NCBI GenBank assembly: GCA_009746045.1 | Contig: RPFO01000164.1 | Span: 4,063,765-4,127,764, forward strand | Source of the DNA: Mesostigma viride | Taxonomy: Eukaryota > Streptophyta > Mesostigmatophyceae > Mesostigmatales > Mesostigmataceae | Length of the DNA: 64,000 nt | Reading direction: 5' to 3' | Part shown: in pieces, positions 26,998 to 43,767 of the stretch | Layout of the letters: each line of letters starts with the position of its first letter | How positions within the stretch are numbered: the first letter of the stretch is position 1 | Translations under genes and position numbers: made by a program | Notes under the pieces: generated by a model | What the model was told of the DNA's origin: nothing | What the model saw: only the letters and a program-made list of their open reading frames with translations | Databases searched by the model: none

Positions 26998-29900
26998 TTA
27001 TATTGACTTGATCCCATTGTCCTTTGCCCACTTCCTCATGATCCTCATGATGTACTCCACCTGCACAACATCACAAGGAAATTCGGGTTGCAGCGACAGG
27101 TAAGACACCCAAAGCTTGCATCAATTTCTCAGCCGGGGAATGAGGGGAGTGTCAATCCCAAAATCAATAAAGCATGTCCACCAAGGTCAACAGAATTAAG
27201 GACGTTGCATTACGGATCCCCATGGCGCACAGCCTGGGAAAATTGTGGCTGGCAATGCACACTTGCTGGCAATGCTCACTTGCTGGCAATGCAAACTGCC
27301 ACTGGGATCACCTGATAGCCCTGTCATGCTCAGCATCGCAAAGACATCGGGGCATGTATGCACTGCGCAGTTGGCAGGCCACACTAGCACATGCTCATCT
27401 GCGCCCGCAAGCTACGCGATATGCCCGTAACGCCAAGTCATGCCCACACGTGCAATCAACATTATCGGGAGCTCACAGCCATTGGATCAGCCGCACCACC
27501 AGCGCCGACCTGGCAACGCACAACCACGCATTTGCCTGCAAGTGCATTTCTCATGCCGTGCAGCTAACACATGCGTCAGTGATGGCACAAGAGGCCTCTT
27601 TCGCCGAACGCCTTTTCGGCACTTCACACAAGTACTCCACATGCGATGCCAACGCAAGGGGCCCCCATGGGAGGACCACCAACCTTGTTGGTTGTGACGT
27701 GCGAGAGAGAACCTGAGCAAGGGAGAACCGGAGGAAGGTGCCTGGTGACCACGCGACAGGACCTACCAAGTGGTCCTAGTAAAAGCTGAACCCAAAGTTG
27801 GTGGTTGCCTCACGAGGGTACAATCTGCTTTCATCCGTGTGCGTCATGTCTGCTTTCATCCGTGTGCGTCATGTCTGCTTTCATCCGTGTGCGTCATGTC
27901 TGCTTTCATCCGTGTGCGTCATGTCTGCTTTCATCCGTGTGCGTCATGTCTGCTTTCATCCGTGTGCGTCATGTCTGCTTTCATCCGTGTGCGTCATGTC
28001 TGCTTTCATCCGTGTGCGTCATGTCTGCTTTCATCCGTGTGCGTCATGTCTGCTTTCATCCGTGTCCGTCATGTCTGCTTTCATCCGTGTGCGTCATGTC
28101 TGCTTTCATCCGTGTGCGTCATGTCTGCTTTCATCCGTGTCCGTCATGTCTGCTTTGGGAAGCTGCCTACATTTGCGGGTGGTGGTTGCACGGCAAAACC
28201 AGCCTACCTGCGGGTTGCTGGTGTTGCTCCCCATGCTGCCCTACTGTGCAAAGTGCACACAGCATGCTTCCCCTGCCATCAGGTAGCTCTACCCTACCTG
28301 CGGGTTGCTCGTGTTCCTCAGCATGGTGAGCACGTCGCGCAGTGTGTCCTTGGACTCCTTCTCGGCGATGATGAGCTGGAAGACGCCCACGCACGCACCG
28401 CGCTTGCCCTCCCAGTACTCCGGGTTGGGGTCAAGCCGCTCGAGCACGTCAAACGCCTTAGCGGCGTAGAAGAAGGAGCCCATCTTGTAGCAGTCGCTCG
28501 CGATCAGCTGCAGCAGGCTGGGGGCGACAGGGACAGGGGCAAAGGGGAAACATCCATGCAGGCAGGCATGCCCAGGCATGCCCAAGGAGGTGGGCGTACA
28601 AGAGGTAGGGTAAGTAAGGGGGGCCGACAAAAAGAGTACGGGTAAGCACCCTTGTGCCTTCACAGGAGTACCTGATAGCTGCATTGGAAGCCAGGCACCC
28701 TTTGCCAACATACTGCACAGGAAAGGCTTTCATGTTGATTTCCCAGGAAAGTTCCCTCGGGTAGTTTGCTATCCCCCTGCGGTGGAGTTGCTACAAATCC
28801 TTGGCTTGGCAGAAGCAAGGGAAGCACCCTATGGTCATTGACACGCAAAGGGGCACGGCACCGGCAAGGGGCGCCACAGTAGTGGAAGGTCTTACAAGGG
28901 GCGTAGGCGCATGTACGCACACCGATGGCTTTCAAGGTCTAATGAGAGAAGGGTGAGCTCTTTTTACGGTGGCAGTCATGGCGCAATAAACCCCACACCA
29001 CAAAAAACACCCAGGGTGGCCCCCCAAAACGGCACAGCGAAAGTAAACAAGCAGGCAGTGGATCCTTTCAATCGTGACAAGCGTGGTGTCCATGGGGGCC
29101 CGGATGACACCCTATCTGGTGGCCCACCTGAAGGACTCGTCGGACGTCTCCATGCGCAGGTACAGCTCCCACGCGAGCCGCGGCTTGCCGTTCATGATGT
29201 AACAGCGCGCCATCCAGGACAAGAAGGTGTACTCCTGCCGGTACCGCTCATTCTGGATGAGCAGCAGCGCCTCCTCAGCCTCCTTATAGTCGCCCACCGA
29301 GGCCTTGGCGATGCCGTAGTTCCAGTTGAAGTCGTCGTCGTTGTAAAAATAGGTTTTCACCGACTGGGGGGGGAGGGAGAGGATGGGGAGGTGGGGGAGG
29401 CAATAGAGGAAGGGTGTGGGTGGGGGGTAGGGGAGAGCGGAAGGGTGGGTGGAAGGGTCAGGTTGGCCCTACCTATTGCCATGATGTAGACAGAGTCATC
29501 TCGAGGCCCAGCACCACCTTGACAACCATCTTTCTTGAGGTAGAATGTCCGCCTTCGTTGTGGTCAATCTTCTTTCTTGAAGCCCTCTGCCAAATGAGAC
29601 CCTCTAGTATACTGTTGTAGGGCGAAAGGTCCTGCCTTACTTGAGGTCGATGAGGCTCTCTACCAGTATTGAAGTATAGGTAGGAACATCCCGCCTTCCT
29701 TGCGGTCAATGAGGCCCTCTACTCTACCAGTATCGTAGGTAGGAAGGTCCTGCCTTACTTGAGGTCCATGAGGCCCTCTATCAATAATGACAGGAGTTAC
29801 AGGAGACGATCGCCTCCTTACCTTGAGGTAGATGATCACGTCCTCAAACTGGCGCAGCAGGAAGAAGCAGGAGGACATGCACTGGCGGCCGGGGATGGTG

Positions 29901-30105
29901 TCACACTCGGACGCGGACGCGCCGACGAGCTGGAAGTACTGCTGCGCCATCTTCAAGTGCTCGCTGCTGTCGGTCAGCTGCCCAATCGATGCGTGCACGA
30001 CGCCCTTGAGGATGTACTCCTGCGGCGTCGTCGGCTCCAAGTCCTTGATCAGGTTGTACGCCTCGTGCACCTCTGTTGTCGTTGTTTTCGATGTCAGCAG
30101 CAATG

Positions 30106-30155
<50 letters not shown>

Positions 30156-33100
30156 AGGGAGGGAGGGAGGGAGGGAGGGGGGGGGGGCGGGGGGAGTTTG
30201 AGTGCGATTGAGGGGGAGCAGGTGAGAATGGAAAATAATGGTGGGGTGGGGTGGGGGTGGGTGGTGGGGTGGGGTGGGTGGTGGGGTGGGGGTGGGTGGT
30301 GGGGTGGGGTGGGTGGTGGGGTGGGGGTGGGTGGTGGGGTGGGTGGTGGTGGTGGGGGTGGGTGGTGGGGTGGGGTGGGTGGGTGGGGTGGGTGGGTGGT
30401 GGGGGTGGGTGGGTGGTGTGTGTGTGGGGGTGGATGGCCGATGTTATGTGAGGGTAAGGAAGGAAAACACAGGACCTAAAAATATACTCAACATTTTAAT
30501 CACTGCGGGGAAATGCAGGTCATTCCTTGTGGAAGAGCATAATTAGTCACCTCTGATGCGGACGGCTTGGTTGCATCCTTGCACATAACTTTGACCAGCG
30601 ATGTGTAGCAGCACAGAGCGGGTGTTGGGCAGAACAACCCAGACACCCTTGCAGCCTGTGCGACCGCAGGCATGGTCATCCACCCACCGTGCATGTGCCG
30701 TGCGCAAGAACAAGCATCTCATCCACTCACACCCTCACCCTAAAAAGAATCCTACCAGTGAGCTTTGTACACAACGTCGACGAATGGCCCTCACCGTTGT
30801 TCTTGAGATAATAGATGACCAGGTTGAGCCGTGCCTCGGGCGGCACATCCATGAGCTGCGGCAGCACCTGCAGCGCGTTCTCCCCGTTGCGGAACACGAC
30901 CAGGTTGTGCCGGATGAGGTCGTTCTCCAGGTAGCTCCCGCCGCTGTGCTCCGCCAGCACCTTGAGCTCCGCCTCGGCCGCCTTGCCGTTGTACAGGCGA
31001 AAGTGGTTGCACGCCTGGGGTGCAAGGGGGGGGAGAGAGAGCCAAAGGGAGGAATGATTGAGCCGAAGGGCGGGAGAGAGGGGGCAGCAGGAAAGTGAGA
31101 AGCGAGGGTTGGCGGGGGCAGCGATTGTGGGAAGGGGCCAGGGGATAACGGAGAGGCGGTTTAGAGATGGAATAAAAAACCGGGGAGTGAACCGCGCCGG
31201 GGGGACGCTGCGAGCAATGGTGACGTTGTCTGGCAGGTCAACGAGAAGGAAGGTAAACAATGCGCGCCCCCTGCAAGACTAGCATGGGGAGGGATGGGCA
31301 TCAGTGAGGCCAGGCAAGGATGCTGCGGGGAGCCATCGAGGGCACCAAGGGTGTACCACTGAGTAGTACACCCTGTCTGTCCTATGGCAGCAACTATGAA
31401 CACGGTCACGAGGGATGTCTGGCAAGCAACCTTTAAGAAACCGCCGCAGACAGTCGGCGGACACGCAGAGGACTCCCAACAAAGAGGGAAGGACACGCCG
31501 CAGGCAAATCCATGGCCCCATTCATGCTTGCTCCGTCCCATCAGAATGTGGACACCCAGGCCTCACCTTGAGGTTGGTGGCGATCGCGCTGTCCGGGTGT
31601 GCTGACAGGTACACGCCCAGGATCTCCAGGCTCACGTCGTAGTAGTCAAGCTTGCAGTAGCACAGCGCCACGTAAACGTTCAGAGCCAGGAAGTCCCTGC
31701 AGGCAGTTGGGGGATTGTTTAGAGTCAGGGGATGAAGGGGGGGGTGGCAACAAACAAAAAAAATGTGTCAGGCAGGCAACCCTGGCATCTTCACTCCACG
31801 GACGCCGATTCCTTTCAAGGCTCTTTCCTGCCAGCTGGCTTGGCATGTCTCAAGGGAGTTGATGTGCAGCACACACACATAGCCACGAGGCGAGCCTCAG
31901 CAACCACGAACAGAACGCAGAACCACACCGCCTTGCATTGATACCGTGAGAAGGGCAGCCTTTGTTCTCGTTGTTCCCCTCGCCAGCCCTGTTTGTTGGC
32001 CCACTGAACACAACCCCACCCCACCCACTTCTCCCTTTCTTGCCCAACCACACCCAGCAACAAACCCAGGAACCCACGCGGTGGGAGCCACCGGGTAATT
32101 GGCTGCCTGTGTCTCCCCGAACCATGGGGGTCCCCCAATTCCTTGCAGACCATGACATCACAGAACGGCTAGGCTCCACAAGGGCGACTCCGTTTTGAAG
32201 AATAGGATCCCCTAGTCCTACGCTCTTCACTATTCACCGAAAAGAATAGGATCCCCTAGTCCTGGGCATGCCACTATTCACCGAAAAGAATAGGATCCCC
32301 CAGTCCAAGGCACGCCACTATTCACCGTAAAGAATAGGATCCCCCATTCCTAGGCAGGTCACTATTTACATAAAAGAACAGGATCCCCTAGCCCTACGCT
32401 CTTCACTATTCACCGAAAAGAATAGGATCCCCTAGTCCTGGGCATGCCACTATTCACCGTAAAGAACAGGATTCCCTCATCCTACGGACGTCACTATTCA
32501 CTGCAGACACAAATTGCCTAGTTACGAGGTGGGCAAATACTGGCTTTACTTTCACATATTTATTATCGTTTTACGAGGCGGTGGTGGGGCTGTGCACCTG
32601 TTCTCCAGCAGCAGCCGCTTGTAGATGTCAGTCGCCTCCTGGAAATGGCTGCGCAGGTAGTGAATGGACGCGAGGCTGAGCTGGTCCTCAGTACTCTCCG
32701 TCAGCTGCTGGTGGTACGTCATCAGCTTGGTCTCGTCGTTGAACTTGTGTGCGATGTGGAAGAGCAGGCGCACCTGCAGCTGGCTGTGCGGGCCTGGGGG
32801 ATGCAGGAGGGGCAGGGATGGGACGAGGGAGGCAGGCCCATAGGGGAGGGCAGGCGGGTGATTGGTAAGAAAGGGCAGGCGAGGTGGGCACGGGGGCGGG
32901 GCGCAGGTGAACAAAGACCTGCTTGTGTGGGTACGTGTGTGCATGCGTGCGCATCTGCGCATGTGGTGTGCGTGCTGAGAGAGACGGGGGAGGAGACGGA
33001 GGGGGGGCATGCAACCACGACCAAAAGGGTGGTGTCATGACTTTCGTACTGTTGTCGTGGACAGCGAGAGCACCGAAGGGAGAACCAAGCCTATAATGCC

Positions 33101-34909
33101 AAAGCATGCATGGCCACAGGTCACTGCAAAAGGCTACATGGTCGCCAGCAAGAAGCAATGGCAGCGGACGAAGCAGAACTGATCACCTTTGCACACAGAA
33201 ACTCAATTAAGCTGCGCACACCAAACTCGAGGCTGTAGCTCATGCCTAGCGTAGACGGTCCGTGATATCCATGTGATTAAACCTGGTTCATCCTGGCTCT
33301 TCCCTCGCCTGCCTCTAATTCAAGAGTACAGATATTTTCAGCCTTTCAAATCATTCCCCTTTCCCCAAAAATCCCCTTCCCCCCAATCCCCCCTTTTTCC
33401 CTCCCCCACTTGCCCCCAGTCCTCCCTTCCCATCAATGCCCCCTTTCCCCCAATCCTCCCGAACCCTCTCTGCTTCTTCGCCGCCTCCACCCCGGCGCTC
33501 ACCCTTGAGTGCCTCCTCCTCGGCTTCTTTGTAGCGCCCCATGTAGAAGAGGCAGCAGGCCGAGTAGATGTGCCACTCGGGGTCCGGGTCGGCCTCGTTG
33601 AGCAGCTCCTTGTAGATGTCCAGCGCCTTGGCGTGCTCCCCAAAGTGGAAGTAACAGTACGCCTGCCACAGCAGCGTCGTCCATTCGCGCTTGGCCTGGC
33701 ATGGGTTGGTCCGGGGGAAGGGGCATATTATCGCAGGAGGCGCAGCGTAGGGAATTTAAGCCAGCAGAGGCAGCCAGGGAGGGTTGGCTATTCAGTAAGT
33801 ATGGCAAAAAATAGAAATCGACACATACATGGACAGGCGAGCGAGCACGACAAGCAATCACGCAAGGGGCCTGCATGACCGTCCGCAGCAATGTTAAATT
33901 GGGGCACTATTTCAATGTACCTACGTGGCGCCATACTTGTTATAAAGGCGGCAAGTGCCCTGCAAATCTGTGTTTGTGGCAACGTGTGTGATCGAATTAC
34001 AACAAGCTATAACAGGTCAGTTGTTGACCTTGCTGGTTGACAGCAAGTCCTATTGACAGATGGTCCATTAGTGTAAGGATAGGAGGTAAAATAGTAAGAA
34101 GGAAAATTAGATGGCAATCAGGCAAACGCGTAAAATAGATACGGAGGTGTGGCTCGGCAAAGAAAGGAGCAATGGTGGGGCGTGTCTCCAGTCATAATGG
34201 AGAACCATTATAATTATATCAACAGTATGTGAACAAACTACTGCGTGTCACCCTCAGCTGACTTTGGGTCCAAGCCGTGCATTTATTACCTGTGATACCC
34301 AGGAAGCTATTATGTTATTTACATTCTGAAGTGTCGGGTTCAAGATTTCCTAGTGACAAGACAAAATGCCCTCATAATAACCTTGGAGAACTAGAACAGG
34401 AGCAGTAGAAAACCATTTTATTGAGTAAAGCAGGAAACACTGTACGGGGAACATTACCATTGTGGGAAAGGAAATCGTAGACTAACTTATACTTGGTGTG
34501 CATATTAACTTTCAGATTAAGAATGGCGAGCGGCAGGCATTAATGGGGCAGTCGATGTTAATTCCCGAAAACCAAAGTGCTTGTCGCAGGACTGCCAGAC
34601 AGCCGTACACAATGCGAACCCATGCCGTAAACGCTTACGTTGCATCAGGGAACACATTCTCTGCGGGGAACATATTCTCTGGCATCAGGGGAACAGAACG
34701 ATGTGCATGTAATACCAGGGTCCAACAAGCACAACAGATAAGACAGCGCTGCGTCCACATACCGCGAGCTTGAAGCTAAGCTGCGCGAGTGCGCCTGTGT
34801 AGTCTCTCTTTTGCAAAAATTCCTCTAGATCGGGGATTTTCGGCTTATTGTCTTTACTGGTAAGTTCTTTGTTCGCCGCAGCTTGCGCACGAGATTTCGA
34901 GAGAATCAT
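26998..34909 (-). CDS. IFT56: Intraflagellar transport protein 56 (TTC26/DYF-13)
   Basis: Nine minus-strand exons give 551 residues, matching the usual ~554: 34909–34763, 33695–33503, 32793–32598, 31696–31567, 31014–30795, 30072–29822, 29363–29128, 28517–28298 and 27060–26998. All splice phases close. IFT56 is a TPR-repeat subunit of IFT complex B that helps carry motility cargo into cilia. Diagnostic blocks include [133 protein letters not shown], and [20 protein letters not shown]. The last exon, [20 protein letters not shown], ends with TAA at 26998. ATG 34909 (MILSKSRAQ) was chosen as the first in-frame Met. The gene implies a flagellated organism. Confidence 0.97.
27824..28153. repeat. 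25-bp minisatellite (about 13 copies) in IFT56 intron 8
   Basis: The unit contains CTGCTTTCATCCGTGTGCGT followed by CATGT. Because 25 is not a multiple of 3, all three plus-strand frames stay open, creating spurious repetitive ORFs. Confidence 0.95.
28199..28240 (-). repeat. Copy of the IFT56 exon 8 end and its donor
   Basis: CCTACCTGCGGGTTGCTGGT (plus strand) repeats the true junction at 28293–28328 (CCTACCTGCGGGTTGCTCGT), 90 bp into the intron, with about 31 of 36 bases identical. The copied donor GTAGG is intact. Confidence 0.85.
29520..29800 (-). repeat. Degenerate ~60-bp repeats of the IFT56 exon 6 end and donor
   Basis: The true junction reads CCTTACCTTGAGGTAGATGA on the plus strand (29817–29836). 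Copies CCTTACTTGAGGTCGATGAG (29634), CCTTCCTTGCGGTCAATGAG (29696) and CCTTACTTGAGGTCCATGAG (29753) follow in the intron, spaced 57–62 bp. Two of the three keep a GTAAGG donor. Confidence 0.75.
30107..30432. repeat. (GT)n, (GGGA)n and GGTGG low-complexity tract in IFT56 intron 5
   Basis: About 20 GT units are followed by GGGA units and a ~190-bp GGTGG/GGGTGG block. The G-run spacing could permit G-quadruplexes on the plus strand, which is the non-transcribed direction for IFT56. Confidence 0.9.
32196..32512. repeat. 43-bp minisatellite (7 copies) in IFT56 intron 3
   Basis: Units share AAGAATAGGATCCCCTAGTC and CACTATTCACCG with a variable 10–12-bp middle. They are unrelated to the flanking exon. 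Confidence 0.9.
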
Positions 34910-35575
34910 TTTCCCCAAAATAACCTCACTCCTCGCAATACTGCGTACAAGTTAATCTTATACCAGCGATTCTAGTGCTCGCTACGCCCTGGATCAAGCA
35001 TTCTTGGCGCAGTGTTTGCTTCTCTCTCGTAATGCACTAAGATTGCACCCGCCATGCAACATCGCTATCAAGGTGAAAACTCTATTGATAGCCTATAGCC
35101 ACGAAGATGCCAGACATTGTGAATATTTTTGCCTCGTGATGTATGAGCTATGATGGCCAAGTCGGTCCCGACTTGAGGCAAACCGCTGACTCGCTATGTC
35201 CAAAATTGGCCATGGAGGTTGAAGGTTGGAGACCGTGCCGGTCAGCGCAATACGTTGGGCTTGCATCAGGACCTATCGGGACCGGGCGGGACTCTAACTC
35301 GTACGGTTGTAGTTGCCTTTCCCACACCTTTGACCATCCAAGTGATACCACGTGTGCTGTTGACAAGACGGGTAGATCTGCTGTGACGAACGACAGAGCA
35401 GGAGTGCGAAGTAATAATAAATAGAAATGCTCCTGGCCTGTTCGGCAGGATTGGGGTACATGGCTATGGCAATTCTGCTCATTAATATTACGTAATGTGT
35501 TGCCTGAGCATGCCCGTGCCTGATTCCTAAGGAACGCCGACCCTTACAAAGCAGTTTCGCTTTTCCTAACTTGTC
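34910..35575. other. Intergenic region 5' of IFT56
   Basis: This 0.67 kb separates the IFT56 start from the end of the small orphan ORF. No repeat or gene was recognised. The IFT56 promoter should lie here. Confidence 0.4.
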
Positions 35576-35917
35576 TTAGCTCGTAATTTTTCGACGCGCT
35601 CTTGCTGGGCAGGACTGCCGGGCTAAAGCACGAGCATCTACTTGCATGCTGGGAACAACGCGAAAGCGATTAGCGATGCGTCCTTGCTTACGGAGGTATC
35701 TTTCTTTAAAGAGGAAGACAATGGAGAACGATCTCAATTTAATAACCCGGTTTTCAGGATAATTCCTAGAATCAGAAAGTAAGACGTAAAGCTTCCGGCA
35801 TTCTTGAAGGAAGGGTAGGCCCTGTTGCTCGTGTGGCATGCCGTTTGGCCAGAAGCGCACATAGTCAACAGCTCCTCCAATCTTTTCCAATATCCTCACA
35901 AGACCTTTGATCGGCAT
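35576..35917 (-). CDS. Small intronless ORF, 113 residues, unknown function
   Basis: ATG 35917–35915 opens MPIKGLVRILEKIGGAVDYV, followed by FWPNGMPHEQQGLPFLQECR and NRVIKLRSFSIVFLFKERYL, with a basic C-terminus (CPARARRKITS). The composition is protein-like and basic, like many small organelle ribosomal or assembly proteins. It does not overlap another gene and starts 226 bp from the divergent coiled-coil gene. I do not recognise the family. Codon composition is less GC-biased than in its neighbours, so a chance ORF remains possible. Confidence 0.45.
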   Translation of the reverse strand: MPIKGLVRILEKIGGAVDYVRFWPNGMPHEQQGLPFLQECRKLYVLLSDSRNYPENRVIKLRSFSIVFLFKERYLRKQGRIANRFRVVPSMQVDARALARQSCPARARRKITS

Positions 35918-36142
35918 TTTTCGGAATAGCACTACTGCCGTTGCCGGGTACCCTTAGACGGGGTTACACCCGGAACTCTTGGCAATTTTCCATTTTCCTC
36001 ACAAAACGACATCCTCCGAGAGTATTGCGGGCAATATGGGCGCTTGTAATCCTTTCTCAGCGTTCTGGACTGCACTGCACGTCTCAGCTACGTGGCAATT
36101 GATGTCCCTGTAACCCGAGGCTTTTATCTATACACAGAAGCC
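35918..36142. promoter_or_regulatory. Short divergent intergenic region
   Basis: Only 225 bp separate the orphan ORF (minus) from the coiled-coil gene (plus). If both are expressed this must act as a bidirectional promoter and 5' UTR region. No motif was assigned. Confidence 0.35.
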
Positions 36143-40540
<4,398 letters not shown>

Positions 40541-40910
40541 ATGTGGACCGCGGAGTAGTTCAAGCTGCAAATCATGGAAGGAGCTGGTGCAATCCACATG
40601 TCATGTTGATATCCAGCAGCTTGCCGTCCTGGTTAACACACTGTCTGCTGAGACCAACAGTTTTCTATCCCATGTGGCTGTGGCCCCCTGCGCAGTGGTG
40701 AGCTAGAGTGGAAATCCGCCTGAGATGAACATCAATATACTCTTCCTTGTCGAACAAGGTCCGTACATGAGCCACGATATCAAAGAGACCACCAGTGCAG
40801 CTTATATGCATTTCGCTCTCGTGACACTGTTGTAAACGTGTAAATTAGTCGGGGTAAAATTGGCTCTTTTTTAGCAAATTTAGCAAATTAGCAAATTAGC
40901 GGAGGCCGGG

Positions 40911-41478
40911 GGGCGAGATTAATTAAGAGGTACCTTGAAATTAAATAAGACGCATGCCTCTGTCGAGATATATGTTTGGAGGCGAGTTTCTATTGGCGTT
41001 AATTTGTAGTATTGTACGACAACTGTCAAGGGTGACGGCATGTACTGAAATCGCGGATACTTTCTAGATCGATTGCGCATTCGACGGTTAAAAGGCAGAG
41101 CTGCGGTTGAAAGTACTGTACGTGGGGGGGGACGGTGTTACAACGGGGGGGGGGACGCATTTATGGGGGGGGGGGGACGGTGTTACAACGGGGAGACGGT
41201 GTTACAACGGGGGGACGGTGTTACAACGGGAGGGCGAGATTAATTAAGAGGTACCTTGAAATTAAATAAGACGCATGCCTCTATCGAGATATATGTTTGC
41301 AGGCGAGTTTCTATTGGCGTACGAAATTTGCAGTATTGTACGACAACTGTCAAGGGTGACGGCATGTACTGAAATCGCGGAAGTGGCGCGGAGACGTTTC
41401 TACTTTCTAGATCGATTGCGCATTCGACGGTTAAGAGGCAGAGGTGCGGTCGACTGGCAGTACTGTACGACGGTGTTG
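40911..41478 (+). repeat. 321-bp segmental duplication flanking G-rich repeats
   Basis: GGCGAGATTAATTAAGAGGT opens both copies (40912 and 41233). Both contain ACGCATGCCTCT, TTTCTATTGGCGT, GTACGACAACTGTCAAGGGT and TAGATCGATTGCGCATTCGA. Between them are about five GACGGTGTTACAACGGGG units with G runs of 7–11. Confidence 0.9.
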
Positions 41479-42089
41479 GACGGAATTTCCGGTTAGCGAT
41501 GCGGTCTAAAGCTTTGCATGTCACGTTGTCGGATCTTAGCCCTTGCGTCGCGCTGTGCTGTGGCGAACTTATTCTCCGCCGTCAGATTGCACCGTCGATG
41601 AGCGTCGATGCTCGTCGATGAACCCAACGCAAGCCATGTGACGAAAAGAAGTAAAAATTGGTGCGGCGGCCTCTACGGCTGAGTTTGGTCAAGTACGCAA
41701 CTTGTAGCCCGGCGACTCCACGTAGAGCAGTCCGCAGGTAGTCCGCCGGCGTTAATTTGTTAATTTTGTTAATTTGTAAACTGGGGACAACCTAGTCAGT
41801 AAAAATTAATTAATGCATCTCTCTCTGTCAGTTCTTATATGCAGTTCATGTACGTTACTAGGTGTTACTCTATAGATACATCTAGATCTATATTTCAAAA
41901 AATTTAATCTATTGTATTCTATGTAGTATACACGATCTAGATATATCCATGGTCCGGATGATCAGAATATCCATGGTCCGGATTCTCCATGTTCATGGCC
42001 TGCGCTCTGGTTTCATCTCAGGGATTCAACTTGTCTCATTGACACAGGGCCCGGTCGATCAGCCGGGGGGCATGATTGCATGCATGCAT

Positions 42090-42260
42090 GTCCTGCATGC
42101 ACATGCACACACGTGCACACACACATGCACGCACAGATACGCACACACTGCATACACACACGGGCACACACACATGCACACATGCACACACATGGACACA
42201 CATGCACACACATGGACACACATGCACACACATGGACACACATGGACACACATGCAAGCA
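42090..42260. repeat. CA-rich (ACACATGCAC) low-complexity tract
   Basis: Irregular ACACATGGACACACATGCAC repeats. The Cys/Val- and His/Thr-rich ORFs are artefacts. Confidence 0.9.
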
Positions 42261-43767
42261 CGCTTACACATGCACATGCATGCCATCTGCACACGCAACT
42301 TGCCAGGCATCCTGATGACCATGACGGTGCCCACGCCCAAACCCATGCCTAATGGTCGGTCCATCTAAGTATGTGCGCGTACACACGCCCGACCCCGTTC
42401 ATCACGGAGTGGCGCTCGTCCCAGATACCAGTGGCAGTCATGCTTACTTTTTTTTGAGGGGGAGGGGGAGGGGGAGGGGGAGAAGAAGAAGAAGAAGAAG
42501 ACTCGTGCCTTGACAGCTCGGAAAGGCGTGGTTGCCAGAAACCGAAAACTCACAAACGCCTCCTGGAAGCAGATCCTTGAACAGCAAAATAGACAGTCAC
42601 GCCGAAATCTCGTTGAAACGACCTAATTAATTCACTAGGCATTGCCCGTTGACTATCTTCGATTGCGGCGTTCAGCCACTTACCCATTTACACCAACGTA
42701 ACAACGATAACAAAGCATGCAATGTTCCGTTCGTTGGCGGCCACAGCTGCCCGGCCACGAATATACAAAGCTGACAAGACCCGCACTTCATGAAAACCCT
42801 GGCCCAGCATTGATCTGCGTTGTCAATTAATGGCTTTATCGCAATTCATCGCCTCAGCGCATCAGTCCCAAGTCATGTATCATGAGCATACGACCATACA
42901 TGACTAAGGGCTTCTCAACCCCGTCTGCCATTGCCTTTTTTTGCAACTCAGATTTTCAAGTCATCATCCCTAAAATGCACAGTAGGTAAACTGGTGACCA
43001 TGAGTAATGGAGGGTACCCCGAGATTCGTTAGTGTGCTGACGTACTGTACAGGACAGTAGCACTGGCTTGTTTCCCAATTTCCAGGCTAGCCCCACGGCA
43101 GGTCGGCTGCCGCAGGACGTACATACTCACGTAAGGCTTACGCCAGGGCTTGCGTATACGGATCTGTACAGTAATAAAATACCGGTACACCGTGGAATAC
43201 ACAATATGGAAAACTATGTGTAATATCCGGCCCCTAACTTTACAGTCTTCAGAACTATAAAGATCCCTAATGAAGTACCCGAAATATCTTCATTGCCGAT
43301 ATCGTGTCGCGCGAGTACCTACCCTGATCAGCTTGCATTGCCGAACTCCACGGGACAACGGGTGACCGGCAAAAAAATCTGAACTGCCAGCTAACCTTGC
43401 TTGAAAATGACAAACATAAGCTGTTGGTTTACAAAATAAAATAAAATAAAATAATGTGGTAAGCTAGGAGCTTGCTTTAGCCATTTCAATACCCTGATCC
43501 ATAATGCGATTCCACAGCATCACAATGTAACGTTTTAAAGTCTGCACTACTTCATAAAACATATTACGATGACTCAATTGCAGCAAGCATCGCCTATTGA
43601 AGGGGTAAGTTGGTATCAGCCTTCCTCCTGTGACTTGAGCCAATTTCGAGAAGCACAATGCCGCGCGTCCCTGCTGGTATCGATGATGTGCGCACATGTC
43701 GACGTCCCTGTCTATCTCGCAATTTAACTCGTTCATAAATGTGGGACTTCCTTCTGTGCAGACGGGG

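Larger units (their letters stand above)
40541..43767. other. Intergenic region between the coiled-coil and VTC genes
   Basis: It contains a 321-bp segmental duplication with G-rich repeats (40.91–41.48 kb), a CA-rich tract (42.09–42.26 kb) and a GGGGGA/GAA tract (42.46–42.50 kb). A TGTAA-like polyadenylation motif lies near 40837. No gene was recognised. Confidence 0.5.

Noticed and set aside
27770-28645. 291-residue plus-strand ORF with FIRVRHVC repeats
   Set aside because: It runs over the 25-bp minisatellite and then antisense to the IFT56 exon 8 region.
32196-32512. 43-bp repeat in IFT56 intron 3 as the same satellite as 57–60 kb
   Set aside because: The period is similar but the sequences share no motif, and the repeat does not copy an exon junction.
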